Origin: Candidatus Zixiibacteriota bacterium
GTDB lineage: Bacteria; Zixibacteria; MSB-5A5; GN15; FEB-12
Direction of reading: 5' to 3'
NCBI GenBank assembly: GCA_017999435.1
Contig: JAGNLV010000002.1
Coordinates: forward strand, 124,001 to 188,000
DNA: 64,000 bases
Made by a program: the position numbers and the translations under genes
Shown: positions 1-8,263 of the stretch, one piece after another
Layout: every line of letters starts with the position of its first letter
How positions within the stretch are numbered: position 1 is the first letter of the stretch
Notes under the pieces: generated by a model
What the model was told of the DNA's origin: nothing
Seen by the model: only the letters and a program-made list of their open reading frames with translations
Databases searched by the model: none

Positions 1-2451
1 ATTCGCGAGCAGCTCGGCAACGTGCCCGGCGGGCAGATCATCCGGGGAGGCGAGATGACTCTCGTGCGGGGGATCGGCCAGGTGGAAAATGTCGGCCAGA
101 TCGAGAACATCGTGGTCGCCGTGGTCGAGGGAACGCCGATCGCGGTGCGCGATGTCGCCGAGGTCGTGATCGGGCACGAACTGCGCCGGGGCGCGACGAC
201 CTACAACGGGCGCGGCGAGGCGGTGCTTGGACTCGGGTTCATGGTCACCGGCGAGAATCCGGCCGAGGTCACCGAACGGCTGGCCCGCCGGCTGGGGGAA
301 GCGGCCGGGGGGCTGCCGGCGGGCGTGCGGGCGGTCCCGGTCTATGAGCGCACGAAAATGGTTGGCGAAGTGCTCTCGACTGTAGAGCATAATCTCTTCT
401 ACGGCGCCGTGCTGGTGGTGGCGGTGCTGCTGGCGTTTCTCGGCAATCTCCGCGCGGGCCTCATCGTCGCCTCCGCCATCCCGCTGGCGATGCTGTTCGC
501 GTTTGATCTCATGTCGCGCGCGGGGATCACGGGAAGCCTGATGAGCCTCGGGGCCATCGACTTCGGCCTCGCCGTCGACAACGGCGTGATCCAGGTCGAG
601 AACTCGATCCGGAGGCTGTCGCAGGCCGGCGGTTCAGCCTCGCGCCTGCACGTGATCCGCGACGCCATCCTCGAGGTGCGCAAGCCGACGCTCTTCGGCG
701 AGATCATCATCATCATCGTCTACCTCCCCATTCTCACCCTCGAGGGGGTCGAGGGGAAGTTGTTCCGGCCGATGGCGCTGACGGTAGTGTTCATGCTGAC
801 CGGCTCGCTCATCCTGTCGTTCACGGTCCTCCCGGCGCTCATCGGAACGCTGCTGCACAAAGGGGTCCGCGCGCGCGAGCCGATCTTCGTCGGCTGGCTG
901 CGGCGGCTCTATGCGCCGGCGCTCGAGGCGGCCCTGCGGTACCGCCGGGCCGTGCTGCTGGCGGCGGCCGTGCTGGTCGCCGGAGGGGTGTTGCTCTTTC
1001 TCCGGCTCGGCGCCGAGTTTGTCCCGCGCCTGTCGGAGGGAACGGTCGTAATCAACCTCGTGCGGCTGGCCGGGATTTCGGTCGACGAAGCGGTGGCTTA
1101 CAACTCGCGCGTGGAGAAGAACCTGCTGGCCGCTTTCCCTGATGAGATCGACCACATCTGGACGCGCACTGGCACGGCGGAACTCTCGACCGATCCGATG
1201 GGGCTGGAGCAGTCGGATATGTTTATTTCCCTCACACCGCGGCGGCAGTGGACGAAAGCGTCGACCCAGGAGGAACTGGTGGCGGCGATCGATGCCGCGC
1301 TGGCCGACCTGCCGGGTCAGAACCGTATCTTCACCCAGCCGATCGAAATGCGGGTGAACGAGATGGTGGCCGGGATCCGCGGCGACATCGGCGTCAAGCT
1401 GTTCGGCGACGATCTGGCGGTGCTGGAAGAGAAGGCCGAGGAAATCGCCGCGCTGCTCGGAGCGATTCCCGGCGCGGCCGACGTGACCATCGAGCAACTC
1501 ACCGGCCAGCCGCAGCTGCGCCTCGCGGTCGACCGCCAGCGGCTCGCCCGCTTCGGGCTGTCGGCCCGCGATGTCCTCACCGCGATCGAGAGCCTCGGCG
1601 GGCTCCGCGTGGGCGACGTCTACGAGGGACAGCAGCGCTTTGCGCTTACGGTGCGGGTGGACACGACGCTGGTCAGCGGGCCGGAGGATATCGGGGCGTT
1701 GCTGGTGCAGTCGGCCGCCGGGAGCCTGGTGGGACTGGACCGGGTGACGACGGCGACACTCGACGAGGGCCCGGCGGTGATCACACGCGAATGGAGCAAG
1801 CGGCGGATCGTAATCCAGTGCAATGCCCGCGGCCGCGACCTGGGGTCGCTGGTGCGCGAGATCCGCGAGCGGCTGGCCTCGGACATCACACTGCCGACCG
1901 GCTATTTCCTCCGCCTTGGCGGCCAGTTCGAGCATCTCGAACGGGCCCGGGTGCGGCTCGCGATAGTTGTCCCGGCGGCGCTCCTGCTCATCTTTGGCCT
2001 GCTCTACTGGACCTACCGATCGACGCGCGACGCCCTCTTGATCTTCTCCGGCGTGCCGCTGGCGGCCCTGGGGGGCGCGGCCATGCTGGCCGTGCGGGGG
2101 ATGCCGTTTTCGATATCGGCCGGGGTCGGATTTATCGCGCTCTCGGGGATTGCCGTGCTCAACGGACTGGTGCTCGTGTCGACCATCAAGCACCTCCGTG
2201 CGGAGGGGCGCGAGATCACCGAGGCGGTGCGCGAGAGCGCCCTGGTGCGGCTGCGGCCGGTGTTCATGACCGCACTCGTGGCGGCGCTCGGATTCGTCCC
2301 GATGGCGATTTCCACCGGCGTGGGGGCCGAGGTTCAGCGGCCGCTGGCAACCGTCGTGGTCGGCGGCATCCTCACCTCGACCGCGCTCACCCTGATTGTG
2401 CTGCCCGCCCTCTACCTGACTTTCGGCCAGAAGACGGAATCGGAGGTCTGA
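1..2451 (+). CDS. Heavy-metal efflux RND pump, CusA/CzcA type (5' end outside window)
   Basis: Inner-membrane proton-driven RND pump that would export metal ions through a tripartite envelope complex. The frame is already open at base 1 and 816 residues are visible; CusA-type pumps are about 1040 residues, so roughly the first 220 are missing. Visible parts are the end of the first periplasmic domain, the first membrane block, the second periplasmic domain (about 330-640) and the last helices, ending in a typical ALTLIVLPALYLTF segment. The fourth-helix motif reads DFGLAVDNGVIQVEN (Asp193), against the usual DFG-x3-DGAVVMVEN, so the residues after the proton-relay Asp differ. No membrane-fusion or outer-membrane partner is visible downstream. 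The family is clear; the substrate metal is unknown. Confidence 0.93.
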   Translation: MREQLGNVPGGQIIRGGEMTLVRGIGQVENVGQIENIVVAVVEGTPIAVRDVAEVVIGHELRRGATTYNGRGEAVLGLGFMVTGENPAEVTERLARRLGEAAGGLPAGVRAVPVYERTKMVGEVLSTVEHNLFYGAVLVVAVLLAFLGNLRAGLIVASAIPLAMLFAFDLMSRAGITGSLMSLGAIDFGLAVDNGVIQVENSIRRLSQAGGSASRLHVIRDAILEVRKPTLFGEIIIIIVYLPILTLEGVEGKLFRPMALTVVFMLTGSLILSFTVLPALIGTLLHKGVRAREPIFVGWLRRLYAPALEAALRYRRAVLLAAAVLVAGGVLLFLRLGAEFVPRLSEGTVVINLVRLAGISVDEAVAYNSRVEKNLLAAFPDEIDHIWTRTGTAELSTDPMGLEQSDMFISLTPRRQWTKASTQEELVAAIDAALADLPGQNRIFTQPIEMRVNEMVAGIRGDIGVKLFGDDLAVLEEKAEEIAALLGAIPGAADVTIEQLTGQPQLRLAVDRQRLARFGLSARDVLTAIESLGGLRVGDVYEGQQRFALTVRVDTTLVSGPEDIGALLVQSAAGSLVGLDRVTTATLDEGPAVITREWSKRRIVIQCNARGRDLGSLVREIRERLASDITLPTGYFLRLGGQFEHLERARVRLAIVVPAALLLIFGLLYWTYRSTRDALLIFSGVPLAALGGAAMLAVRGMPFSISAGVGFIALSGIAVLNGLVLVSTIKHLRAEGREITEAVRESALVRLRPVFMTALVAALGFVPMAISTGVGAEVQRPLATVVVGGILTSTALTLIVLPALYLTFGQKTESEV

Positions 2452-2469
2452 GGATTGGGGCGCGCCGGC

Positions 2470-3450
2470 TCACCGGTGCGCCGCACTGTCGGCATCCCGC
2501 GCCAGATGGGCGGCGCCGACCGGCCCCGCGTCGGCGCCGAGATGCGCCTTGACGATTTCGAGATCGCCGGCGGCGGCCGGCAGGGCCCGCTGCCGAACGC
2601 CCTCGGCGACCAGGCCGATCAACTCGGGGCAGCCCTCGATGACTCCGCCCCCCAGGATGAGCCGGCGCGGATTGAAAGCGTTCACGAACGAGGTGCACCC
2701 GCCGACCAGGGCCGCGACCGCTTCGCCGATGATCCGTTGGGCGAGCGGATCGCCGCGGCGGAAAGCCTCGGCCGCCGCCTGGGCCGAGAGGCGCTCCGGG
2801 TCGCCATCGACCAGACTGAGGAGCAGGGCGCCGTCGCGCGGCGAAGCCAGCGCCAGCTCCCGGGCGCGCCGGGCGATCGCCCAGCCACCCGCCAGCGCTT
2901 CAAGGCACCCGCGGTTCAGGCAGTGGCATGGCGGGCCGTCGAGTTGAACCGTCGTGTGCCCCAGCTCGCCGGCGCTGTTGCGGTGGCCGGTGAGGATCCG
3001 CCCGCCGCTGATGACGGCGCCCCCGATGCCGGTCCCGACAAAGAGAACGACCACATCGGCGCACCCCCGCCCGGCGCCGAAATTCCACTCGCCCGCCGCC
3101 GCCGCGCGTACGTCGTTGGTCACAAACACCGCCCGGCCCAGCGCCTCCGCCAGCAGCCGCCCCAGCGGAACCTCGCGCCAGCCGCTCAGGTTGGGGGCGA
3201 AAGTGATAGCTCCCGAGGCGGCGTCGATTTGCCCCGCCACACCGATACCGACCGGAATCGCCGCCCGCTCGGGACACTGAGACTGAAGCTCCCGGATAAT
3301 GTCCGCAAGCTGGGCAATGAGGATCTTGGGCGGGCCGTCCTTGCGCGTGCCCTCGTGCCGGACGTGCAGGGGCGAGCCGTCCTCCGCCAGCAGCGCCGCG
3401 CGGATCTTCGTTCCACCGAGGTCGATACCGATCGCCGGACTGCCTGTCAT
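2470..3450 (-). CDS. ROK-family sugar kinase (glucokinase / amino-sugar kinase type)
   Basis: Cytosolic ATP-dependent sugar kinase of the ROK family, 326 residues. The N-terminus has the phosphate-binding motif GIDLGGTK (about residues 8-15). The middle has FVGTGIGGAVI and the zinc-site region HTTV...CHCLNRGCLEAL, in which a Leu replaces the usual Gly of CxCGxxGCLE. The ATG at 3450 is preferred over a TTG two codons upstream because a GA-rich stretch lies ahead of it. The gene converges on the RND pump with 18 bp between stops. Substrate cannot be read from sequence; glucose, N-acetylglucosamine or N-acetylmannosamine are all possible. murQ nearby makes amino-sugar salvage attractive, but that is inference. 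Confidence 0.9.
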   Translation of the reverse strand: MTGSPAIGIDLGGTKIRAALLAEDGSPLHVRHEGTRKDGPPKILIAQLADIIRELQSQCPERAAIPVGIGVAGQIDAASGAITFAPNLSGWREVPLGRLLAEALGRAVFVTNDVRAAAAGEWNFGAGRGCADVVVLFVGTGIGGAVISGGRILTGHRNSAGELGHTTVQLDGPPCHCLNRGCLEALAGGWAIARRARELALASPRDGALLLSLVDGDPERLSAQAAAEAFRRGDPLAQRIIGEAVAALVGGCTSFVNAFNPRRLILGGGVIEGCPELIGLVAEGVRQRALPAAAGDLEIVKAHLGADAGPVGAAHLARDADSAAHR

Positions 3451-3600
3451 TTCCAATCTCTCAACTCGAAGAAGTGTCCTGTATGTGTGGCCGGGACATT
3501 TTCGGGCAATGTGTCGGGCGGAGAGAAACGGCGCAAGGGAGAAAAAGCGGGCGCCGGGGCGAGAGCAATTTCAGCAGTAGGCGCCGAGGAAATTGGAAGG

Positions 3601-3635
3601 CAAAAATAAAGGGCAGGATTGCGAGAATCCTGCCC
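3601..3635 (-). terminator. Intrinsic terminator, minus strand
   Basis: A perfect 10-bp stem (3611-3620 with 3626-3635) closes a 5-nt loop and, read on the minus strand, is followed at once by TTTATTTTTG. This is a textbook Rho-independent terminator. It ends a transcript made between 3640 and 3937, where no protein gene is visible, or attenuates transcription into the ROK gene 150 nt further on. Confidence 0.7.
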
Positions 3636-3694
3636 AACGCAGGGCTGTCTCGGTAAGAGACAGAGGGGGGCTTTTCAGAAGCTTTTCAAAAACT
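3601..3694 (-). ncRNA. Candidate ~95-nt structured small RNA
   Basis: On the minus strand a promoter-like pair (TTGCTT at 3730-3725, 18-nt spacer, TATTGT at 3706-3701) would start an RNA near 3694. It holds a perfect 7-bp hairpin (3645-3651 with 3657-3663, 5-nt loop) and ends in the strong terminator at 3601-3635. I do not recognise an RNA family. It could instead be a terminated leader of the ROK kinase gene. Confidence 0.3.
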
Positions 3695-3867
3695 TTAACA
3701 ACAATACATGCTCACTGGTTCGCAAAGCAAGCAAAAAATTCGTAAAAAACACAATTTCTTGGACAAAAATGCCGTTTTTCTCGCCTCGCCCTGACAAATT
3801 CTGTCTGCACAATCGCAATCCTCGTTCGGGCCCCCTGACAGAATCTGGCGAACACCGGAAGTAAGAC

Positions 3868-3900
3868 CGCTGCCGGCCCGGCCGAGCCGGACCGGCAGCG
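3868..3900. terminator. GC-rich hairpin after lipoprotein gene
   Basis: A 9-bp stem (3868-3876 with 3892-3900) encloses a second inner stem; it sits 36 nt past the stop of the minus-strand lipoprotein gene. There is no clear T-tract on the minus strand, so it may be a weak terminator or mRNA 3' stabiliser. Confidence 0.4.
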
Positions 3901-3936
3901 TCTTTGCAAGCGGGGCTTTTCCCAACCGATCAGTCA

Positions 3937-5169
3937 TTAGTGGCCATCCCCTTCCCCATTGCGCCACGGATCGAAGTTATCATCATCGCCGGGGCCGGGG
4001 TGATCCGACCATCCGTCGTTATCGTCGTCGTCATCCCACGCCTGGCCGTAGGTCCGGCCGCAGTGAAGACGCCACATGCCCTGGAAATACCCGGGCTTGG
4101 CCGGACGAAAGTCGGAGGCAAACTTCCCGCGGAGAAGGCCGATCTCGTTCCGGTCGGCATCGTAGATGCGTCCGGCAAACCACCCGCCCGCATGGCGGCG
4201 GGCCTGATCCGAGGCATGGCGGTCGGGATGCGGCATCCAGGTCCCGCGGAGGAACCCTTCGAAGTTCCCCCGGTCGTCGACCCATTTGCCGACAAATACG
4301 TTTTCGCCGGCGTCGTTGCGGCCATACGTCCCCTGCAGCCAGCCCTCGAGGTAGCCAAAGCGGGACATCCACATCCCGCGAAATTCGTTGTTCCCTTCTT
4401 CATCGACGCCCCAGAAGCCGGCGAGGAAACCGCGCGCGCAGGGGACGCGGTCCATCCGGAAAGCGTGGAATGCGACAGCGTTGGAGTCGTCGAGGTAGAC
4501 GATCGTGTCCAGGGCCACCAGCTCACCGAGCGTGAAGGTGCGCGTGTAGGGACCGGTCGCAAACGTTACCTCAACCGGCTCGCTCGGGAAAGTATCAATG
4601 ACCGTCTGCCAGGTGGTGTCGCCGAGCGTGTCGACGATCGGAATCTCGACGGTGTCGACCACGGCGTGCGGCCGGGGGACAAAGATGTCGATAGCCACGC
4701 CGTCGTGATGCACCGTTGTCCGGCTCACCCACGCGACGAGTTTCGGGTCGGTCCGTTCGAGAACGTAGTCCTGTGCGGGCTCGAAAGCGATGACGCGGCG
4801 GACGATCTCGACGCCCCGCGTGACCGCCAGCGACCCGGTCCAATCGGTGGGCGTCGTGACTGTCGAGTCGTAGCGGAGCCGCCCCCACACGACGCGGAGA
4901 GAGAAGAACCCCGCCTCGGGATCGCCGACGATGGAGTCGGCCGCCGGGGAAGCCAGGATCGGATCGTCGTAACTCACCTCGCTGCCCGCCCCGGCCAGCA
5001 GCGAAGGATCTCCGAACCCCGGCGGTTCCGGAGTCGCAGTGTAACCGCCGAAGAAGTCATTCAGATCGGCGGAATTGGTGGCGGCGGTGTCGGCGGGGTT
5101 GTCGGAACAGCCGAAAACCAGAAGGGCGAGGATCATGAGGGGGACCAGCGTGAGCGCTGTGCGAGGCAT
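3937..5169 (-). CDS. Hypothetical lipoprotein with Gly/Trp-rich repeats
   Basis: No family recognised. 410 residues with a lipoprotein signal ending at Cys21 (LLVFGC). The first half (40-250) is rich in Asp, Val and Thr, as in secreted beta domains. The second half has repeated G-x-W/G-x-F units (FLAGFWG, EFRGMWM, YLEGWLQGTYG, NFEGFLRGTWM, YFQGMWR) of about 20-25 residues, which resemble MORN-like beta-hairpin repeats. The tail is very acidic (DDDDDNDG...), possibly calcium-binding. The ATG at 5169 is chosen over one 14 codons upstream because AAGGAGAA lies just before it. It stands alone on the minus strand. Confidence 0.75.
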   Translation of the reverse strand: MPRTALTLVPLMILALLVFGCSDNPADTAATNSADLNDFFGGYTATPEPPGFGDPSLLAGAGSEVSYDDPILASPAADSIVGDPEAGFFSLRVVWGRLRYDSTVTTPTDWTGSLAVTRGVEIVRRVIAFEPAQDYVLERTDPKLVAWVSRTTVHHDGVAIDIFVPRPHAVVDTVEIPIVDTLGDTTWQTVIDTFPSEPVEVTFATGPYTRTFTLGELVALDTIVYLDDSNAVAFHAFRMDRVPCARGFLAGFWGVDEEGNNEFRGMWMSRFGYLEGWLQGTYGRNDAGENVFVGKWVDDRGNFEGFLRGTWMPHPDRHASDQARRHAGGWFAGRIYDADRNEIGLLRGKFASDFRPAKPGYFQGMWRLHCGRTYGQAWDDDDDNDGWSDHPGPGDDDNFDPWRNGEGDGH

Positions 5170-5317
5170 GGTCGGTTCTCCTTCCTTCTCCTTCCGGGTT
5201 CCTTCGGTCATCCACAGATAGGATCAACAACCGTGCCAACGGCGGCGGGGCGAGGCTAATTTCCGGAAAAACAGCGGCTTAGGGCGGCCGGGCAAGAACC
5301 CCGGGACGCGGCAGAGT

Positions 5318-5331
5318 GTACCGTACGGTAC
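5318..5331. promoter_or_regulatory. 14-bp perfect palindrome, possible operator
   Basis: GTACCGTACGGTAC is a perfect palindrome, flanked by a second inverted pair GAGTGT (5314-5319) and ACACTC (5339-5344). It lies about 150 bp upstream of the lipoprotein start at 5169 and 60 bp past the preceding gene. It could be an operator for a dimeric regulator. Confidence 0.35.
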
Positions 5332-5389
5332 GAACGGCACACTCCCCGGCCGATTCGGTACAGGACGGAGCGATCCGCAACCGTGTGCG

Positions 5390-5926
5390 TCACTGGCCGC
5401 GGCTCTGTTCCAGAAACAGGACTGTGCGATCGATCCACGCAAACACAGAGTCGCGCTCCGCCCCGTCGATCTTGGCCCCCCAGTGCATCAGCCGGTAGCT
5501 CAGGGGGGGCATGTCTCCCCGGTCGATCTCCTTGCGCATCTTCTGCAGCAACGGCACCTGGTCGGCATCGCCCGCAAAGGGGAAACCGTCGGTGAAGTCG
5601 AGGTGCTCCCGCCCCTCCTTGATGTGGTCGTCGATCATGCCCGAGATCACCGGGAGGCGGTGGTACCAGGGGTATTCCGTGTAGGCGCTGTGGCAGTCAT
5701 AGCAGGAAGCGCGGAGGATCGGTTCGACGGTGCGGAACTGTTCGTTTACCCGGTTGATCACCGGATCCGGAATGCTGCCGGAGGCGTCGCTGCGCGCGCG
5801 GCGGGTGTCACGCGGGTCGGCCGGCTCCCCGGCGTCACTGCCGGCGACCATGGCGGCGTAGGTCATGAGCACGGCCGCCGCCGCGGCGAGAGCGAAGCCG
5901 ATCCGGAATTGGCGTATCGTGGACAC
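5390..5926 (-). CDS. Periplasmic haem-binding-domain protein
   Basis: 178 residues. An N-terminal hydrophobic segment (10-28) acts as signal or anchor. A single c-type haem motif CYDCH (75-79) is followed by SAYTEYPWYHRLPVI and a downstream HIKEGREHLDF, the pattern of the 'haem-binding domain' family (Haem_bd). These are small envelope cytochromes of unsettled role, probably electron transfer or redox sensing. The GTG at 5926 is chosen because it follows the murQ stop by 17 nt and has GAGG ahead of it; an upstream in-frame ATG would overlap murQ. Likely co-transcribed with murQ, although no functional link is obvious. Confidence 0.8.
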   Translation of the reverse strand: MSTIRQFRIGFALAAAAAVLMTYAAMVAGSDAGEPADPRDTRRARSDASGSIPDPVINRVNEQFRTVEPILRASCYDCHSAYTEYPWYHRLPVISGMIDDHIKEGREHLDFTDGFPFAGDADQVPLLQKMRKEIDRGDMPPLSYRLMHWGAKIDGAERDSVFAWIDRTVLFLEQSRGQ

Positions 5927-5943
5927 GGCTCTGCATCCTCGGT

Positions 5944-6870
5944 TTAGGGATTCTCCTGTTGCAGGACGTTTCTCACGAAGCCGCCGTGGCGGGCCAGCAG
6001 GGCGCGCGCCTCGGCTGCCGTACATTTCAACTTCTGCATCACGATGGCCGTTTTGACCGATCCGCCGGCCGCCTCGAGGAGCCGGTCGGCCTCCTCATAC
6101 TCGAGCCGGAGCAGATCGATCAGGATCTTGCGCGACCGGGCTGCGAGCTTCTCCGAGCGGGCCTGCAGATCGACCATGAGGTTGCCGTACGTTTTTCCCA
6201 GCAGCACCATGGCCGCGGTCGAGATCATGTTGAGCGCCATCTTCTGCGCCGTGCCGGATTTCATGCGCGTCGAACCCGCGATCACTTCCGGCCCCACCGG
6301 CAGCGCAATGACGACATCGAGACCGGGCGGCAGATTGACCGGATCGTTGCAGATGAGGAAGGCCGTTTTCGCGCCCAGGCTGCGGGCATACTCCAGCCCC
6401 GCCCGGGTGTACGGGGTGCGCACGGAGGCGGCGAGGCCGATGACAAAATCCCCCGGCCCGAGCCCGTGGCGCTGCAGATCGGCCGCCGCAGCGTCGGCGC
6501 GGTCCTCGACGCCCTCCTGCGACAGCACCAGGGTGTCGTACCCGCCGGATATGACGCCGATTATACGGGCCGGGTCGGTGCCGAAAGTGGGCGGGCACTC
6601 GGCGGCGTCGAGCACGCCGAGGCGGCCGGAGGTGCCGGCGCCGATGGAGAAGACGCGGCCACCGGCGCGCAGGACGGCCGCATAGATTTCCGCGGCCCGC
6701 GCGATCTCCGGCAGCGCCCGCTCGACCACGGCCGCCACTTTCCTGTCCTCCGCGTTGATGATCCGGACAATTTCCAGGGCCGGCAGGCGGTCGATGTCGA
6801 CCGTGTTTTCGTTCACCTGCTCGGTGCCGAGACGGGCGAGTTCCTCGATGAGAGCGCGGCGATCGTCCAT
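5944..6870 (-). CDS. murQ: N-acetylmuramic acid 6-phosphate etherase MurQ
   Basis: Cleaves the lactyl ether of N-acetylmuramate 6-phosphate to give N-acetylglucosamine 6-phosphate and lactate, a step in cell-wall recycling. 308 residues, normal for the family. A SIS domain carries SIGAGTSGRLGVLDAAECPPTFG (75-97), with the catalytic Glu in ECPP (Glu91), a second conserved Glu region QEGVEDR (118-124), and GSTRMKSGTAQKMALN. The C-terminus holds the small helical domain. The start at ATG 6870 lies only 6 nt past a -10-like TACTTT, with no ribosome binding site, which suggests a leaderless mRNA. Neighbours include a ROK kinase, but no MurP or AnmK is visible. Confidence 0.96.
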   Translation of the reverse strand: MDDRRALIEELARLGTEQVNENTVDIDRLPALEIVRIINAEDRKVAAVVERALPEIARAAEIYAAVLRAGGRVFSIGAGTSGRLGVLDAAECPPTFGTDPARIIGVISGGYDTLVLSQEGVEDRADAAAADLQRHGLGPGDFVIGLAASVRTPYTRAGLEYARSLGAKTAFLICNDPVNLPPGLDVVIALPVGPEVIAGSTRMKSGTAQKMALNMISTAAMVLLGKTYGNLMVDLQARSEKLAARSRKILIDLLRLEYEEADRLLEAAGGSVKTAIVMQKLKCTAAEARALLARHGGFVRNVLQQENP

Positions 6871-6876
6871 GCGGGC

Positions 6877-6906
6877 AAAGTAGAACGGGGCGCGGCGGAA
6901 ATTCAA
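6877..6906 (-). promoter_or_regulatory. Promoter of murQ, leaderless arrangement
   Basis: -35 TTGAAT (6906-6901), 18-nt spacer, -10 TACTTT (6882-6877). The murQ ATG begins 7 nt after the -10, so the transcript would start at or next to the start codon. Confidence 0.5.
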
Positions 6907-6907
6907 T

Positions 6908-6934
6908 AAAAAAGGGGCCGCTCCAAGCGGCCCC
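6908..6934 (-). terminator. Intrinsic terminator of lipoprotein gene
   Basis: Perfect 9-bp stem (6914-6922 with 6926-6934), 3-nt loop, followed on the minus strand by six Ts. It sits 29 nt past the stop of the lipoprotein gene at 6964 and separates it from murQ. Confidence 0.88.
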
Positions 6935-6963
6935 ATCGCAATTCGATCGCGCGCCCGCCCGCT

Positions 6964-7758
6964 TTAGTTGGCCAGCACCTCGACGACGCCGTAGTTGCTC
7001 ACCACGACCGTGCCGACACGCCCGGCGAGTTCCCCGCCGTCAAGGTTGTCGTCCAACTGCGCCGGCAGCGGCACCGGGAGCCGCAGCGCCGAGAGGGCGC
7101 TGTCGGGAGCGCCGGTGTAGGCATAGACGAAGATGTAGTAGAGACCGGGGTTGGGCTCGCCCCCCTGCAGGTTGAAGCGGGTGAAAGCCGAGTCATTGAT
7201 CGTGACCAGGGTCAGCGCCTGGTCCACAAACTGCGTCCAGCCGATCCCGTCGAAAACCGAATCCTGCTTGACGGCGGCCACAATGTAGCCTTCCGCATTG
7301 ACGGCCGCGTTCCACGTCACCCGCACCGGATCCGACGTCCCCTTCAGTTGCGGAGAGATGTCGGTGATGACCGGTTTGCCCGGGACGACGGCGAAGAGGG
7401 TATCGGCGAACACGGTGCTGTCCGCGAGGTAGACCGGCGCGGAGCCGAGCAGGAGGCTGTCTGCCGGACCCAGCACCCGTCCGTAGACCCCCTGGTCGAA
7501 AGTCGGGCCGTTGTAAAGGAGGGTGTCGTCGCCGACCAGGATCGTCATGGTCTCGGCGGTGTCGCCGTTCTTGAAGACCTGCATCAGGGCCGAGGCGATG
7601 TTGCTGTTGGGCTCCTTGATGAGCGCGCCCGCGACCTGGTATGTCTTTTCGTCCGGCGCGAAGACATCCTTGGTCGGGCTGCTGCAGCCGAACGCCCACA
7701 CGAGCGCCAGCCCGAGAGCCGACGCCATTATCGGGAGAAACCGCATATGTCGTTTCAT
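6964..7758 (-). CDS. Hypothetical lipoprotein, beta-rich
   Basis: 264 residues. A lipoprotein signal ends at Cys25 (VWAFGC) and is followed by a Ser/Pro/Thr-rich linker. Residues about 125-215 look like one fibronectin/Ig-type beta domain (PGKPVITDISPQLKGTSDPVRVTWNAA region ending in YYIFVYAYT). No catalytic motif is seen. The start is uncertain: three Met codons occur within 12 codons and none has a clear Shine-Dalgarno sequence; 7758 is taken because it gives a standard signal peptide. Monocistronic, with its own terminator. Function unknown; probably an envelope or surface protein. Confidence 0.75.
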   Translation of the reverse strand: MKRHMRFLPIMASALGLALVWAFGCSSPTKDVFAPDEKTYQVAGALIKEPNSNIASALMQVFKNGDTAETMTILVGDDTLLYNGPTFDQGVYGRVLGPADSLLLGSAPVYLADSTVFADTLFAVVPGKPVITDISPQLKGTSDPVRVTWNAAVNAEGYIVAAVKQDSVFDGIGWTQFVDQALTLVTINDSAFTRFNLQGGEPNPGLYYIFVYAYTGAPDSALSALRLPVPLPAQLDDNLDGGELAGRVGTVVVSNYGVVEVLAN

Positions 7759-7801
7759 CATAGTATCTAGTATCGTCACCGACGGCCGAACGGTTAAGCC
7801 T

Positions 7802-7836
7802 AAAAAAGAGGAGGCGGATCGACCCGTGATCCGCCT
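7802..7836 (-). terminator. Intrinsic terminator of the YgaP-like gene
   Basis: 9-bp perfect stem (7812-7820 with 7828-7836), 7-nt loop, then CTC and six Ts on the minus strand, 25 nt past the stop at 7861. Confidence 0.85.
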
Positions 7837-7860
7837 GCCTGGACACTTACCGCAAAGGGG

Positions 7861-8103
7861 CTACGCCCGCGAGGACTGGGCCGAGCGCCGCCCCGCGGGA
7901 GCGGCCGCCTCGGCCTGGTCCTTGAAGAAGAGCTTTTTGAGCATCCACTGGGCCGGGCACAGACCGGTAAAGGAGGACTGCACCATGTTGAACCCGGCAA
8001 AGGCTGTCAGGAGCAGCCACCACGGGGAGACCCACAAGTAGAGGGCCAGCGATAGCAGAACCACGAAACCGGCCCAGAGGCGAACGGCGTTTTCCAGAGT
8101 CAT
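7861..8103 (-). CDS. Small YgaP-type membrane protein (DUF2892)
   Basis: 80-residue inner-membrane protein with two hydrophobic helices (about 6-24 and 28-46) followed by GLCPAQWMLKKLFF. This is the pattern of the DUF2892/YgaP transmembrane domain, found alone or fused to rhodanese domains; the Cys in GxCP is conserved in the family. The Ala/Arg-rich tail is low-complexity. The ATG at 8103 is preferred over one 20 codons upstream because AAAGGTGG precedes it. Family members are linked to sulfur metabolism and thiosulfate/polysulfide handling in some bacteria, but nothing here specifies the role. Confidence 0.85.
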   Translation of the reverse strand: MTLENAVRLWAGFVVLLSLALYLWVSPWWLLLTAFAGFNMVQSSFTGLCPAQWMLKKLFFKDQAEAAAPAGRRSAQSSRA

Positions 8104-8263
8104 TGTCCACCACCTTTTAGCTTGGCGATCGAAAGTCATTTCCGTCGTACCCGTTAGATGCAAAACAAGGCAAAAAAGATTCCAATTTTCGGGGGAATTC
8201 CGATAGCGGCCGGTCCGGGGGCTTCCGGCCCCATCAGGTGCGACGTAAAATTCAACAGCCCAG

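Larger units (their letters stand above)
3451..3936. other. Gene-free AT-rich interval with hairpins
   Basis: No convincing protein gene. The stretch 3680-3800 is much richer in A and T than its surroundings, and it is followed on the minus strand by two perfect hairpins and a T-tract (listed separately). It lies upstream of the ROK kinase and downstream of a lipoprotein gene, so it probably holds promoters and possibly a short RNA. Confidence 0.5.

Noticed and set aside
3695-3967. A 90-residue minus-strand frame in the AT-rich interval
   Set aside because: It overlaps the lipoprotein gene end, has no ribosome site and no recognisable sequence.
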